Shown: positions 1 to 12,512 of the stretch, in pieces | How the letters are laid out: each line of letters opens with the position of its first letter | How positions within the stretch are numbered: the first letter of the stretch is position 1 | DNA from: Sphaerisporangium rubeum | Lineage (GTDB): Bacteria > Actinomycetota > Actinomycetes > Streptosporangiales > Streptosporangiaceae | NCBI RefSeq assembly: GCF_014207705.1 | Contig: NZ_JACHIU010000001.1 | Coordinates: 5,324,501 to 5,388,500, forward strand | Reading direction: 5' to 3' | DNA: 64,000 nucleotides | Program-made: the position numbers and the translations under genes | Notes under the pieces: model-generated | What the model saw: the letters and a program-made list of their open reading frames with translations, nothing else | Databases searched by the model: none | Told to the model about the DNA's origin: nothing

Positions 1-2
1 GC

Positions 3-518
3 GGCCGGTGGGGGGCCGGTGACGTCGAGGACGTCGTGGCCGCCGCCGAGTGGCTGGTCACCGAAGGGCTGGCCGACCCCGAGCGGGTCGCGATCCGGGG
101 CCGAGGCGCGGGGGGCTGGACGGCGATGGCGGCGTGCTGCGCGTCCGGTGTCTTCCGGGGAGGTGTGTCGGTCTCGGGGGCCGGGGCACTCAAGGCGTTC
201 ACCGGGTCGACCCACGACTTCGAGTCGCGGTACGTCGAGTGGCTGGTCGGGCCACCCGATCCTCTGCTGTACGCCTCCCGGGAGCCCATGTCCCGCCTCG
301 CCGGTCTCCGGTGCCCCATGTTGCTGATGCACGGCAGGAACGATCCAGTGGTGCCGGCCGCGCAGGCCGAGGCCGTCGTGTCGGCGCTCACCGAGCGGGG
401 GGTGCCGTGCGCGTACCTGTCGTTCGACGGCGAGGGCCACGAGTTCCGCCGCGCCGAGACCCGCAGCGCGGTCCTGGCGGCGGAGCTGGCGTTCTACCAG
501 CAAATCTTCCGCTCCTGA
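3..518 (+). CDS. S9 (prolyl oligopeptidase) family peptidase, C-terminal part, catalytic Ser missing
   Basis: The reading frame is already open at the window edge, so only the C-terminal alpha/beta-hydrolase half (about 170 residues) is seen. It matches actinobacterial S9 peptidases: a W-G-x-x-D-V-E-D segment at the edge, a strand and nucleophile-elbow region, a T-H-D-F-E-S-R stretch, the acid loop GRNDPVVP (Asp present) and G-E-G-H-E-F (His present). The elbow reads RGRGAGGWTAM, whereas the family has RGGSAGGWT, so the nucleophilic serine is a glycine. The protein is therefore predicted to be inactive as a peptidase, or to have another role. The reading frame is intact to its TGA. It converges on rny. 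The family assignment is secure; the loss of function is inferred. Confidence 0.85.
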   Translation, partial: GRWGAGDVEDVVAAAEWLVTEGLADPERVAIRGRGAGGWTAMAACCASGVFRGGVSVSGAGALKAFTGSTHDFESRYVEWLVGPPDPLLYASREPMSRLAGLRCPMLLMHGRNDPVVPAAQAEAVVSALTERGVPCAYLSFDGEGHEFRRAETRSAVLAAELAFYQQIFRS

Positions 519-530
519 GGCGCCACCGTG

Positions 531-545
531 CACCGGCTGCCGGTG
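531..545. terminator. Short inverted repeat between convergent genes
   Basis: CACCGG-CTG-CCGGTG is a perfect 6-bp stem with a 3-nt loop, 13 nt after the S9 stop and within the rny 3' flank. There is no T-run, which is common for actinobacterial hairpin terminators. Its use as a bidirectional terminator is inferred. Confidence 0.4.
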
Positions 546-608
546 GATCGCCGGCCCGGGGTCCGGTGGTCCGAAGGTCCAGGGGTCCGGCGGCCGCCGG
601 CTCGGGGG

Positions 609-2228
609 TCAGCGGGCGAACTCGGTGGCGCGGGACTCGCGGACGACCGTGATGCGGATCTGGCCGGGGTAGGTCAGCTCCTCCTCCACCTGCTTGGCGA
701 CGTCCCGGGCTATCACCTGGGCCTGGATGTCGTCGATGGAGTCCGGCCGCACCATCACCCTGATCTCCCGGCCGGCCTGCATCGCGAAGACCTTCTCGAC
801 GCCGTCGTACGACTGGGCGATCTCCTCAAGGCGCTCCAGCCGTTTGACGTACGCCTCCAGGGACTCGCGGCGCGCGCCGGGGCGGCTGCCGCTGATGGCG
901 TCGGCGGCCTGGGTGAGGACGGCCTCGACGGTGCGGACCTCCACCTCGTTGTGGTGGGCCTCGATGGCGTGCACCACGTCCTCGTGCTCGCCGTACCTGC
1001 GTGCGATCTCGGCGCCGATCAGCGCATGGCTGCCTTCGACCTCGTGGGTGAGGGCCTTGCCGATGTCGTGCAGCACCGTGCAGCGCTTGAGCAGCATGGG
1101 GTCCAGACGCAGCTCGCTGGCCATGATGCCGGCGATGTGCGCCGACTCGATGAGGTGCTTGAGCACGTTCTGACCGTAGGAGGTGCGGTAGCGGAGCTGG
1201 CCGAGCAGGGTCACGAGTTCGGGGTGCATCTCGGTGATGCCGAGCTCGACGAGCGCGTCCTCGCCGGCCCGCACGCACAGGTGCTTGACCTCGTCCTTGC
1301 TGCGCTCGTACGCCTCCTCGATGCGCTGGGGGTGGATGCGGCCGTCCAGCACCAGCTTCTCCAGCGTCAGGCGCGCGGTCTCCCGGCGCACCGGATCGAA
1401 ACACGACAGCAGCACGGCTTCCGGGGTGTCGTCGATGATCAGGTTGACGCCGGTGGTGGACTCGAAGGCCCTGATGTTGCGGCCTTCCCGGCCGATGATG
1501 CGGCCCTTCATCTCGTCGCCGGGCAGATGGAGGACGCTGACCACCGACTCGGCGGTCTGCTCGGTGGCGACCCGCTGCACCGCTAGCGTCACGATCTTGC
1601 AGGCGCGCTTCTCCCCCTCCTTGCGTGCCTCGCTCTCGATCTCGCGGACCAGCAGAGCGGCCTCGCGTTTGGCCTGGTTCTCGATGGTCATGACCAGCTC
1701 GGCCTTGGCCTGGTCGGCGGTCAGCCCCGCGACCCTTTCCAGTACCTCGCGCTGCTTGTGCTCGATCTCGTCGAGGGCCTGGCTGCGGCCGGCCAGTTCG
1801 GCCTCGGTCTCCGTCACCGCGCGGCCACGCTCGGCGAGACGTCGGGCCTCCTCGTCCAGGCGCTCCTCGCGCTCGGCCAGGCGGTGCTCGCGGCGTTCCA
1901 GGTCGGACCTGAGCTCCTTGAGCTCGTTCTTCAGGACGCGGGTCTCCTCCTCGACGTCCTTGCGCATCCGCAGCGCGCCTTCGGCGGCGGCCTCGGCCCG
2001 GCGGAGCACCTCACCGGCGTCGCTCTCGGCCTTGACGCGGATCTGGCTGCCTTCGAGGCGTGCCTGCTCCAGCTCGGCCTGCACCTCGGCGAGCTGTTCC
2101 GGACGGGGATCGTGCCGGGCCGCGCGGTCACCACTGGTCCGGCGTATCAGCACGACCAACGCGACGATCGCGATGACTGCCAGCAGGACAACGGCTACCG
2201 CCAGCATGATCACGATTGTCGACGTCAT
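609..2228 (-). CDS. rny: Ribonuclease Y
   Basis: Membrane-anchored endoribonuclease that starts mRNA decay. Its 539 residues run in the family order: one transmembrane helix (about 5-28), a long charged coiled coil (about 40-210), a KH domain with the G-x-x-G loop GREGR (about 235-290), and an HD domain (about 350-450) with the metal-binding His387-Asp388 in VLHDIGKA and a second site in AHHNEVE. The length is close to the usual 510-540. The ATG is preceded by a strong GAGGAGGGG ribosome site. It lies at the far end of the recA-recX neighbourhood, as in other actinobacteria. No truncation or frameshift is seen. Confidence 0.97.
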   Translation of the reverse strand: MTSTIVIMLAVAVVLLAVIAIVALVVLIRRTSGDRAARHDPRPEQLAEVQAELEQARLEGSQIRVKAESDAGEVLRRAEAAAEGALRMRKDVEEETRVLKNELKELRSDLERREHRLAEREERLDEEARRLAERGRAVTETEAELAGRSQALDEIEHKQREVLERVAGLTADQAKAELVMTIENQAKREAALLVREIESEARKEGEKRACKIVTLAVQRVATEQTAESVVSVLHLPGDEMKGRIIGREGRNIRAFESTTGVNLIIDDTPEAVLLSCFDPVRRETARLTLEKLVLDGRIHPQRIEEAYERSKDEVKHLCVRAGEDALVELGITEMHPELVTLLGQLRYRTSYGQNVLKHLIESAHIAGIMASELRLDPMLLKRCTVLHDIGKALTHEVEGSHALIGAEIARRYGEHEDVVHAIEAHHNEVEVRTVEAVLTQAADAISGSRPGARRESLEAYVKRLERLEEIAQSYDGVEKVFAMQAGREIRVMVRPDSIDDIQAQVIARDVAKQVEEELTYPGQIRITVVRESRATEFAR

Positions 2229-2809
2229 GCGGGTGCACCCCTCCTCGCGTCGCGACCAAGCACACGAGGGTCACACCCACAGACGGAACGACCCGGCCGG
2301 GCGATTCTGGTCAGACAAATATGGACCAGTGTCCTGGCACCGAAGTACCCGGCCACTGGTTGTGATCGGTCTAGATCGTCCGACGTCAACCGTTATCGCA
2401 ATCCGCACTGCGCGGAGTAACTCCTCACTGTGGTCGAGATTAAGCGTCAGAGAGGTAACGAGCAAGCAAAGTCCGCCCGTCAAGACGATCCGTCCCACTC
2501 ACGACAGCCGGATGAGCACCCGCTAGCGACCCGTCTTGCCTGATTAGTCAGGTTTTGTCGGATAACTGGACAGAATCCGGCCGACAGGAAAGATAGGAGG
2601 TTCCCTCCGCACACCGTGACCACGCGACCACGGAGACCGCGACTCCGACCGCCTTCCCCGAAGCCGCACGGCCCCGAGTACCCCCCTTTTCGGACGCCTG
2701 CCGCAGGGCTGTGGCTGTCTGCGCCTCGGCGGTCCCTGCACCGGTGCTCGATTCCGGAGATTTTTCCGGCCATCCGGGCAAATCACTCGAACAGGGGTAG
2801 GGGGCTGCC
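2229..2809. promoter_or_regulatory. Long intergenic region between rny and the F420 oxidoreductase
   Basis: About 580 bp between divergent genes with no credible coding frame. It holds an inverted repeat CTGGTC-N11-GACCAG at 2307-2329 with an AT-rich core. On the minus strand that core gives CATATT, a plausible -10 for rny that resembles the recA -10. There is also ACCAGTG/CACTGGT at 2325-2360 and a small hairpin at 2539-2556. Both genes must be transcribed from here; the exact promoters cannot be fixed by eye. Confidence 0.5.
2539..2556 (+). terminator. Small hairpin with T-tract in the rny upstream region
   Basis: CCTGA-TTAG-TCAGG followed directly by TTTT. This 5-bp stem with a U-run would act on the plus strand, upstream of the F420 oxidoreductase. 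It could be a weak intrinsic terminator, an attenuator or an operator. A choice cannot be made from sequence. Confidence 0.3.
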
Positions 2810-3775
2810 ATGGCCAGCATCGGATACACCATGATGTGCGAGCAGACGCCACCGCGGCAGCTCGTCGAGGACGTCGTCGCCGCCGAGCGTGCCGGGTTCG
2901 ACTACGCCGTCATCTCCGACCACTACTTCCCCTGGCTGGAAGAGATGGGCCACTCCCCCTACGCCTGGTCGGTGCTCGGCGCCGCCGCGTACGCCACCGA
3001 GTCGATCCCGCTGATGACCTACGTCACCTGTCCGACGATGCGCTATCACCCCGCGGTCGTCGCGCAGAAGGCCGCGACCATCGGCGCGCTCTCCGGTGGC
3101 CGTTTCACCTTGGGGCTCGGTGCGGGTGAGAACCTCAACGAGCACGTCATCGGCCGTGGCTGGCCCCCGGTCAACATCCGCCACGAGATGTTCGGTGAGG
3201 CCATCGAGATCATCCAGGCGCTGTTCGGCGGCGACTACGTCAGCTACCGCGGCGACCACTTCACCGTGGACTCCGCCAAGCTGTACGACCTGCCTCCGGG
3301 TGAGATCCCCATGGCGATCGCCGCCTCCGGCCCGCAGTCGGTCGACTTCGCCGCCGAGTACGGCGACGCGCTGGTGGCCGTGCAGCCCGACTCCACCCTG
3401 GTCGACCGCTTCCAGACCTCAGGCGGTGACGGCAAGCCGATCTACGGCCAGCTCGCCATCTGCTACGACCAGGACGAGGAAGCCGCCAGATCCCGGGCCC
3501 ACCGTCTGTGGCGATGGTTCCCCGCAGGCTGGAAAGTCCTCTCCGAACTCCCCTCCCCGGTCAACTTCGCCGCCTACGCCGACTACGTCCGCCCGGACGA
3601 CGTCGCCGCTCAGGTCCCCTGCGGCCCCGACGTCCGCCCCGTTGTCGAGGCCGTCAAGGAATTCACCGACGCCAGCTTCACCCACGTGGCCCTCGTCCAG
3701 ATAGGCGCCGACCACCAGGAAGACTTCCTCACCTGGTCCCAGAAAGAACTCCTCCCCGCTCTCCATTCCCTCTGA
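2810..3775 (+). CDS. LLM-class F420-dependent oxidoreductase (G6PDH-like family)
   Basis: A 321-residue TIM-barrel flavin/F420 oxidoreductase of the luciferase-like superfamily. The N-terminus IGYTMMCEQTPP, the S-D-H-Y motif (about 43-46), W-x-x-x-G-A-A-A and G-x-G-E-x-L-N-E-H (about 103-113) match the actinobacterial subfamily related to F420-dependent glucose-6-phosphate dehydrogenase. The natural substrate of this branch is unknown, so no gene name is given. It should use coenzyme F420, which actinobacteria make. ATG start with an AGGGG-rich ribosome site 6-10 nt upstream. It stands alone, divergent from rny and convergent with recX. No signal peptide. Confidence 0.9.
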   Translation: MASIGYTMMCEQTPPRQLVEDVVAAERAGFDYAVISDHYFPWLEEMGHSPYAWSVLGAAAYATESIPLMTYVTCPTMRYHPAVVAQKAATIGALSGGRFTLGLGAGENLNEHVIGRGWPPVNIRHEMFGEAIEIIQALFGGDYVSYRGDHFTVDSAKLYDLPPGEIPMAIAASGPQSVDFAAEYGDALVAVQPDSTLVDRFQTSGGDGKPIYGQLAICYDQDEEAARSRAHRLWRWFPAGWKVLSELPSPVNFAAYADYVRPDDVAAQVPCGPDVRPVVEAVKEFTDASFTHVALVQIGADHQEDFLTWSQKELLPALHSL

Positions 3776-3798
3776 CACCACTCACCGTAGGCCCGTTC

Positions 3799-3822
3799 AC
3801 CTGTCGCCGACCTCCGACAGGT
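3799..3822. terminator. Hairpin between convergent oxidoreductase and recX
   Basis: ACCTGTCG and CGACAGGT form an 8-bp perfect stem around an 8-nt loop, 23 nt after the oxidoreductase stop and 32 nt beyond the recX stop. It is well placed as a bidirectional terminator, without a T-run. Confidence 0.55.
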
Positions 3823-3853
3823 CGATCCAGCCGCCTTTGATCAGCCCCGGAGG

Positions 3854-4573
3854 TCAGTCCAGGCCGTCGAACATGTCGTCCTCAGTGGACTGGCCCTCGG
3901 ACTCGAGGGCTTCGCGGACGACGCGGTAGGCGATGCCGCCGGAGTAGCCCTTGCGAGCGAGCATGCCTGCCAGGCGGCGGATGCGAGCCGCGGGCTCAAG
4001 GCCCGCGGTGGACGCGAGGCGGCGAGCGACCAGGCGGCGAGCGGTCTCCAGCTCCTGACCGGGGTCCAACTGGTCGACGGCGTCGCGGACGGTCTCCTCG
4101 GCGACGCCACGGTTACGCAGCTCAGAAGCCAGCGCTCGACGCGCGAGGCCCCGGCCGGCGTGCCGGGAACTGACCCACGCCTCGGCGTACGCCTCGTCAT
4201 CGATCAGACCGACCTCGGTGTACCGATCGAGCACGGCCTCCGCCACGTCGTCGGGAACATTTCTCTTCCGCATCGCCTGCGCCAGCTCGGCCCGCGTACG
4301 GGGGGCGAGCGTCAGCAACCGCAGGCAGATGCTCCGCGCCACCGCCGCCGGATCGGCTGCGGCCCCGGACGCGGCCACCGACCCCGGCACCGGACCGTCG
4401 AACCCCCGGCCCGACGAGCCATCACGACCGCCAGACCCCCGACCGGTGGAGCGGCCACGGCCGCCGGACCTGCGGCCCGTGGAGGCACCGCGGACGCGCT
4501 CGGGGTCGGGAGACTCACCCCCGTCGTTCCAGAAAGGGCCGGTGGGACGGGGGGTGGGGTCTTCCGCGGGCAT
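3854..4573 (-). CDS. recX: RecX regulatory protein with N-terminal extension
   Basis: RecX binds RecA filaments and limits recombinase activity. The RecX fold occupies about residues 80-230 (three-helix repeats with RSICLRLLT, GLIDDEAYAE, SELRNRGV and LARKGYS). The 239-residue length exceeds the usual 150-200 because of a roughly 75-residue N-terminal tail. That tail is a Gly/Arg/Ser-rich region built from degenerate R-S/G-G-R units (about 30-58), probably disordered. recX lies 28 nt downstream of recA on the same strand, so the two are co-transcribed and share the SOS control seen upstream of recA. The start could be later if the tail is not translated; an ATG opens the tail. Confidence 0.92.
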   Translation of the reverse strand: MPAEDPTPRPTGPFWNDGGESPDPERVRGASTGRRSGGRGRSTGRGSGGRDGSSGRGFDGPVPGSVAASGAAADPAAVARSICLRLLTLAPRTRAELAQAMRKRNVPDDVAEAVLDRYTEVGLIDDEAYAEAWVSSRHAGRGLARRALASELRNRGVAEETVRDAVDQLDPGQELETARRLVARRLASTAGLEPAARIRRLAGMLARKGYSGGIAYRVVREALESEGQSTEDDMFDGLD

Positions 4574-4601
4574 GCCGGGTCAGCTCCGGAGGCGGGGCGG
4601 A

Positions 4602-5687
4602 TCAGACGTCGCCGGGCTTGGGGGCCTTGGCGCCGCGGGTGGGGGGTGACGGGGGGGTGGCGGCGGCCTGGGGCTCGGCGGGGGTGTCGATGCGGGGGCC
4701 TACGCCGAGCTTTTCCTTGATCTTCTTTTCGATCTCGTTGGCGATGTCGGGGTTGGACTTGAGGAAGTTGCGAGCGTTCTCCTTGCCCTGGCCGAGCTGG
4801 TCGCCTTCGTAGGTGTACCAGGCGCCGGCCTTGCGGACGAAGCCGTGCTCGACACCCATGTCGATCAGGCCGCCTTCGCGGGAGATGCCGACGCCGTACA
4901 GGATGTCGAAGTCGGCCTGGCGGAAGGGCGGGGCCATCTTGTTCTTGACGACCTTGACGCGGGTGCGGTTGCCGACGGGCTCGGTGCCGTCCTTGAGGGT
5001 CTCGATGCGGCGGACGTCGAGACGGACCGAGGCGTAGAACTTGAGGGCCTTGCCGCCGGTCGTGGTCTCCGGCGAGCCGAACATGACGCCGATCTTCTCG
5101 CGGAGCTGGTTGATGAAGATCGCGGTGGTGCCGGTGTTGTTGAGCGCACCCGCGACCTTGCGCAGCGCCTGGGACATCAGCCGGGCCTGCAGGCCGACGT
5201 GGCTGTCACCCATCTCACCCTCGATCTCGGCCTTCGGCACGAGGGCCGCGACCGAGTCGATCACGACGAGGTCGATCGCGCCGGAGCGGATCAGCATGTC
5301 GGCGATCTCAAGGGCCTGCTCACCGGTGTCGGGCTGCGACACCAGCAGAGCGTCGGTGTCGACCCCGAGCTTGCGCGCGTACTCAGGGTCGAGAGCGTGC
5401 TCGGCGTCGATGAACGCCGCGATGCCGCCCTGACGCTGTGCGTTGGCGACGGCGTGCAGCGCCACGGTGGTCTTACCGCTGGACTCGGGACCGTAGATCT
5501 CGACGATGCGGCCACGGGGGAAACCCCCGATGCCGAGCGCGACGTCGAGCGCGATCGCCCCGGTCGGGATCACCTCGATGGGGGCCCTGGCGTCATCGCC
5601 GAGGCGCATGACAGAGCCCTTGCCGAACTGGCGCTCGATCTGGGCGAGGGCGGTCTCGAGGGCCTTCTCGCGGTCGTTGGCTGCCAT
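4602..5687 (-). CDS. recA: Recombinase RecA
   Basis: DNA strand-exchange protein and LexA co-protease. The 361 residues contain Walker [10 protein letters not shown] (about 66-74), the Walker B strand [10 protein letters not shown], loop L1 and L2 regions ([34 protein letters not shown]) and a Pro/Ala-rich C-terminal tail. Length and order are normal and no intein is present. The ATG start is preceded by an AGGGGGCACTCC-type ribosome site. It heads the recA-recX operon and has a perfect SOS box about 114 nt upstream of the start. Confidence 0.99.
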   Translation of the reverse strand: MAANDREKALETALAQIERQFGKGSVMRLGDDARAPIEVIPTGAIALDVALGIGGFPRGRIVEIYGPESSGKTTVALHAVANAQRQGGIAAFIDAEHALDPEYARKLGVDTDALLVSQPDTGEQALEIADMLIRSGAIDLVVIDSVAALVPKAEIEGEMGDSHVGLQARLMSQALRKVAGALNNTGTTAIFINQLREKIGVMFGSPETTTGGKALKFYASVRLDVRRIETLKDGTEPVGNRTRVKVVKNKMAPPFRQADFDILYGVGISREGGLIDMGVEHGFVRKAGAWYTYEGDQLGQGKENARNFLKSNPDIANEIEKKIKEKLGVGPRIDTPAEPQAAATPPSPPTRGAKAPKPGDV

Positions 5688-5800
5688 GGAGTGCCCCCTG
5701 GAGGGTGTGAGGTTTTCGTTTCCGTCGCCTGGAGGCTACGGGGTGGCACCGACAATTTCCGGAACCCGCGGCACCGGGACGTCGGCAGGTCCAAATATAG

Positions 5801-5814
5801 CGAACGATTGTTCG
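5801..5814 (-). promoter_or_regulatory. SOS box (LexA operator) upstream of recA
   Basis: CGAACGATTGTTCG fits the actinobacterial/Gram-positive LexA consensus CGAAC-N4-GTTCG exactly. On the minus strand it is followed at once by CTATATTTGG, a good -10 (TATATT at 5794-5799), so bound LexA would cover the promoter. recA and recX should be DNA-damage inducible. Confidence 0.9.
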
Positions 5815-5858
5815 ATCGGGGGGCCGAGTCCGGACGGCTCGCCGGAAGTGGTCACCGC

Positions 5859-6053
5859 TCAGCGAAGCCTCGGGTCGATGTCGGTCACCTCGCACACCGC
5901 GCGCCAGACGGTCTTGGCCGACTCCCCTTCGGCCAGCGCCTGCGTGACGGTACGGCCGCCGAGCTGAGCGATGACGTAGTCATGGGCCCAGGACTCGGCG
6001 TACCTCTCGCCGAAGTGGCGGTTCATCCGCTGCCAGAAATCCGTGAGGCGCAT
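5859..6053 (-). CDS. DUF3046 domain-containing protein
   Basis: A 64-residue protein of the DUF3046 family, a small actinobacterial family typically found beside recA. The visible hallmarks are MRLTDFWQRMNRHFG at the start, a central YAESWAHDYV segment and the ending W-R-x-V-C-E-V-T-D-I-D-P-x-x-R. Function is unknown. No signal peptide or membrane segment is present. It ends 44 nt upstream of the recA SOS box and reads in the same direction as recA. The conserved position suggests a possible link to DNA repair, but nothing in the sequence proves this. Confidence 0.9.
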   Translation of the reverse strand: MRLTDFWQRMNRHFGERYAESWAHDYVIAQLGGRTVTQALAEGESAKTVWRAVCEVTDIDPRLR

Positions 6054-6108
6054 CCCCTCAGTATCGTCGCCGCCGAGAGGCGCACGGACCTCGAGGACCC
6101 CGGCGCGC

Positions 6109-6597
6109 TCACATGACCTTCGTGCCGTACATCTCTCCCAGCGGATCGGCGAGCAGTTCCAGGCGTGCTCCGTCCGGGTCGCGGAAGTAGATCGAGGCGT
6201 CGCTCTCCACCTGGTACGGGACTCCGGCGTCGTCCAGCTTGCCGCGCAGCCTCTCCCACTTGCCGCGTTCGACGGAGATGGCGATGTGGTGGAGGCCCCC
6301 GAGCACCTCCTTGTACTGCGGCAGGTCGAGCCCCGGGAGGTCGAAGAACGCCAGCAGGTTGCCGTTGCCGATGTCGAAGAAGAAGTGGTTGGAGCCTTTG
6401 TAGTCCCGGTTCTCGAATATCTCGGTCAGCGGGAACTCCAGGAGTCCCTGGTAGAAGCCGATGGTCCGCTCGACGTCGGAGCAGATCAGTGCGAAGTGGT
6501 GCAGGCCGCGAGCGCTGCTTTCGGGCCGCCGTGCGTGGATGTGCTGTTCCCGTATACGTTCCCGGGCCGCATCGATCGCCGCGTAGTCGATGTCCAT
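6109..6597 (-). CDS. VOC-family metalloenzyme (glyoxalase/dioxygenase fold)
   Basis: A 162-residue vicinal-oxygen-chelate protein with two beta-alpha-beta-beta-beta modules. HHFALICSDVERTIGFYQ (about 33-50) opens the first and HHIAISV with RDPDGARLELL (about 103-150) the second. His33/34, His103/104 and a C-terminal Glu are the likely metal ligands. The substrate is unknown; relatives include dioxygenases and isomerases. The ATG at 6597 was chosen because it gives the family-length protein; the frame stays open far upstream as antisense of lhr, which has no ribosome site. It is divergent from lhr and just upstream of the DUF3046-recA group. Confidence 0.88.
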   Translation of the reverse strand: MDIDYAAIDAARERIREQHIHARRPESSARGLHHFALICSDVERTIGFYQGLLEFPLTEIFENRDYKGSNHFFFDIGNGNLLAFFDLPGLDLPQYKEVLGGLHHIAISVERGKWERLRGKLDDAGVPYQVESDASIYFRDPDGARLELLADPLGEMYGTKVM

Positions 6598-6735
6598 GGT
6601 CCCAGATGACGTCCCGTGTGTCCCGAATGTCAAGACCGGCCAGGTCACCGGGCTTCGGAGCGGGTACGGAGCGGGACCGCCGCCGGCGGCGGACGGCGGA
6701 CGTTTTCTGTCGGTGGCGGGTTGCATGATGGGACG

Positions 6736-11568
<4,833 letters not shown>

Positions 11569-11590
11569 CCCGGACTCCCTGCCACAGGTT

Positions 11591-12244
11591 TCAGGTGGGG
11601 AGGAAGGAGAGAGGGCCGTAGATGGCGGCAGAGGTGTTGGTCTGGTGGGCCCAGTAGCGGTCGCCGTGGGACCAGTGCCACCACTCTGTGGGGTAGTTGA
11701 CGAGGCCGGCGGATTCGAGGACGGCGGTGAGGATTTTGCGGTGTTCGCGGGCCTGTGGGGAGATGTTGGGGGCGGCGGTGTAGCAGGCGCCGTCGCTTTG
11801 TTCGGGGGTGGCGTTGACTTCGGTGCCCATGTCGAGTTCGGTGCCGTCGTCGGTGGTCAGGGTGAGGTCGACGGCGGCGCCGGCGGTGTGGGGGGCGACT
11901 TCCAGGGGGGAGACGTAGCGGCTGGCGGCGGTGTGGAGGGCCTCGGGGGACATCGCGGGGTTCAGGGTGCGGAGTTCGTCCTTGTAGTCCTCGAAGTACT
12001 TGATCTGCAGGGCCGGGGGCCGGTAGCCCTCCACGACGCGGAGGCGGTAGCCGTGCGGGAGGGCCGACTCGGCTTCGCGGAGGCGGGTGAGCAGGCCTGC
12101 GCGCAGGTGCGCGTAGGCGCCTTCGCGGTCGGCGAGGCGGTCGTCAACCGCGAGGAGGCCACGTACGTCCGCCAGCGGCTCGCCACAGTCCTCGACGGGG
12201 ATCGAGGTCACGCGGGGGTCAGAGATCAGCACGACGTTCCGCAT
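11591..12244 (-). CDS. VanX-like M15D D-Ala-D-Ala dipeptidase
   Basis: A 217-residue zinc peptidase of family M15D, which hydrolyses D-alanyl-D-alanine or related cell-wall dipeptides. Predicted zinc ligands are His119 and Asp126 (APHTAGAAVD) and His190, with catalytic Glu187 in the EWWH motif. The arginine segment EGYRPPA (about 72-78) fits the family. The ATG at 12244 gives VanX length; an upstream in-frame ATG adds an Arg/Pro-rich stretch without similarity. No signal peptide, so it is cytoplasmic. No vanH, vanA or vanRS gene is nearby, so housekeeping peptidoglycan recycling is more likely than glycopeptide resistance. Its neighbour cluster contains a NagZ-like enzyme, which fits recycling. 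Confidence 0.88.
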   Translation of the reverse strand: MRNVVLISDPRVTSIPVEDCGEPLADVRGLLAVDDRLADREGAYAHLRAGLLTRLREAESALPHGYRLRVVEGYRPPALQIKYFEDYKDELRTLNPAMSPEALHTAASRYVSPLEVAPHTAGAAVDLTLTTDDGTELDMGTEVNATPEQSDGACYTAAPNISPQAREHRKILTAVLESAGLVNYPTEWWHWSHGDRYWAHQTNTSAAIYGPLSFLPT

Positions 12245-12512
12245 GACCGGCAATTCTGACACAAGCCCAGGTAAGGGTTTTCCCCTGGTCCACCCTGTGT
12301 CCGGGGCTGCACCGCCGATGTCCGGCCGATGACACACTGCTTGAGCCGGGTGTCCCGGGACGTTCACCGCCGATGACCGCGACGCGCTGCCTCGGCCGAG
12401 CGTCCCCGGAGGTCGCCGCCTGCGGCCGGCCGATGGCACCCCCTGAGCCGACTCGTCCGGTACCCGGACCGTGTCCGCGGATCTCCGCGGGGGCCGCGGG
12501 TCGTGGGGTTGG

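Noticed and set aside
528-1586. 352-codon frame antisense to rny
   Set aside because: A shadow of RNase Y coding sequence with no recognisable motif.
2364-2380. DasR-site-like GGTCTAGA core upstream of rny
   Set aside because: About 10 of 16 consensus positions match and the site is not next to sugar genes, so it was judged too weak.
11591-12244. Glycopeptide-resistance (vanHAX) locus
   Set aside because: Only a VanX-like gene is present; no VanH, VanA or two-component genes adjoin it.
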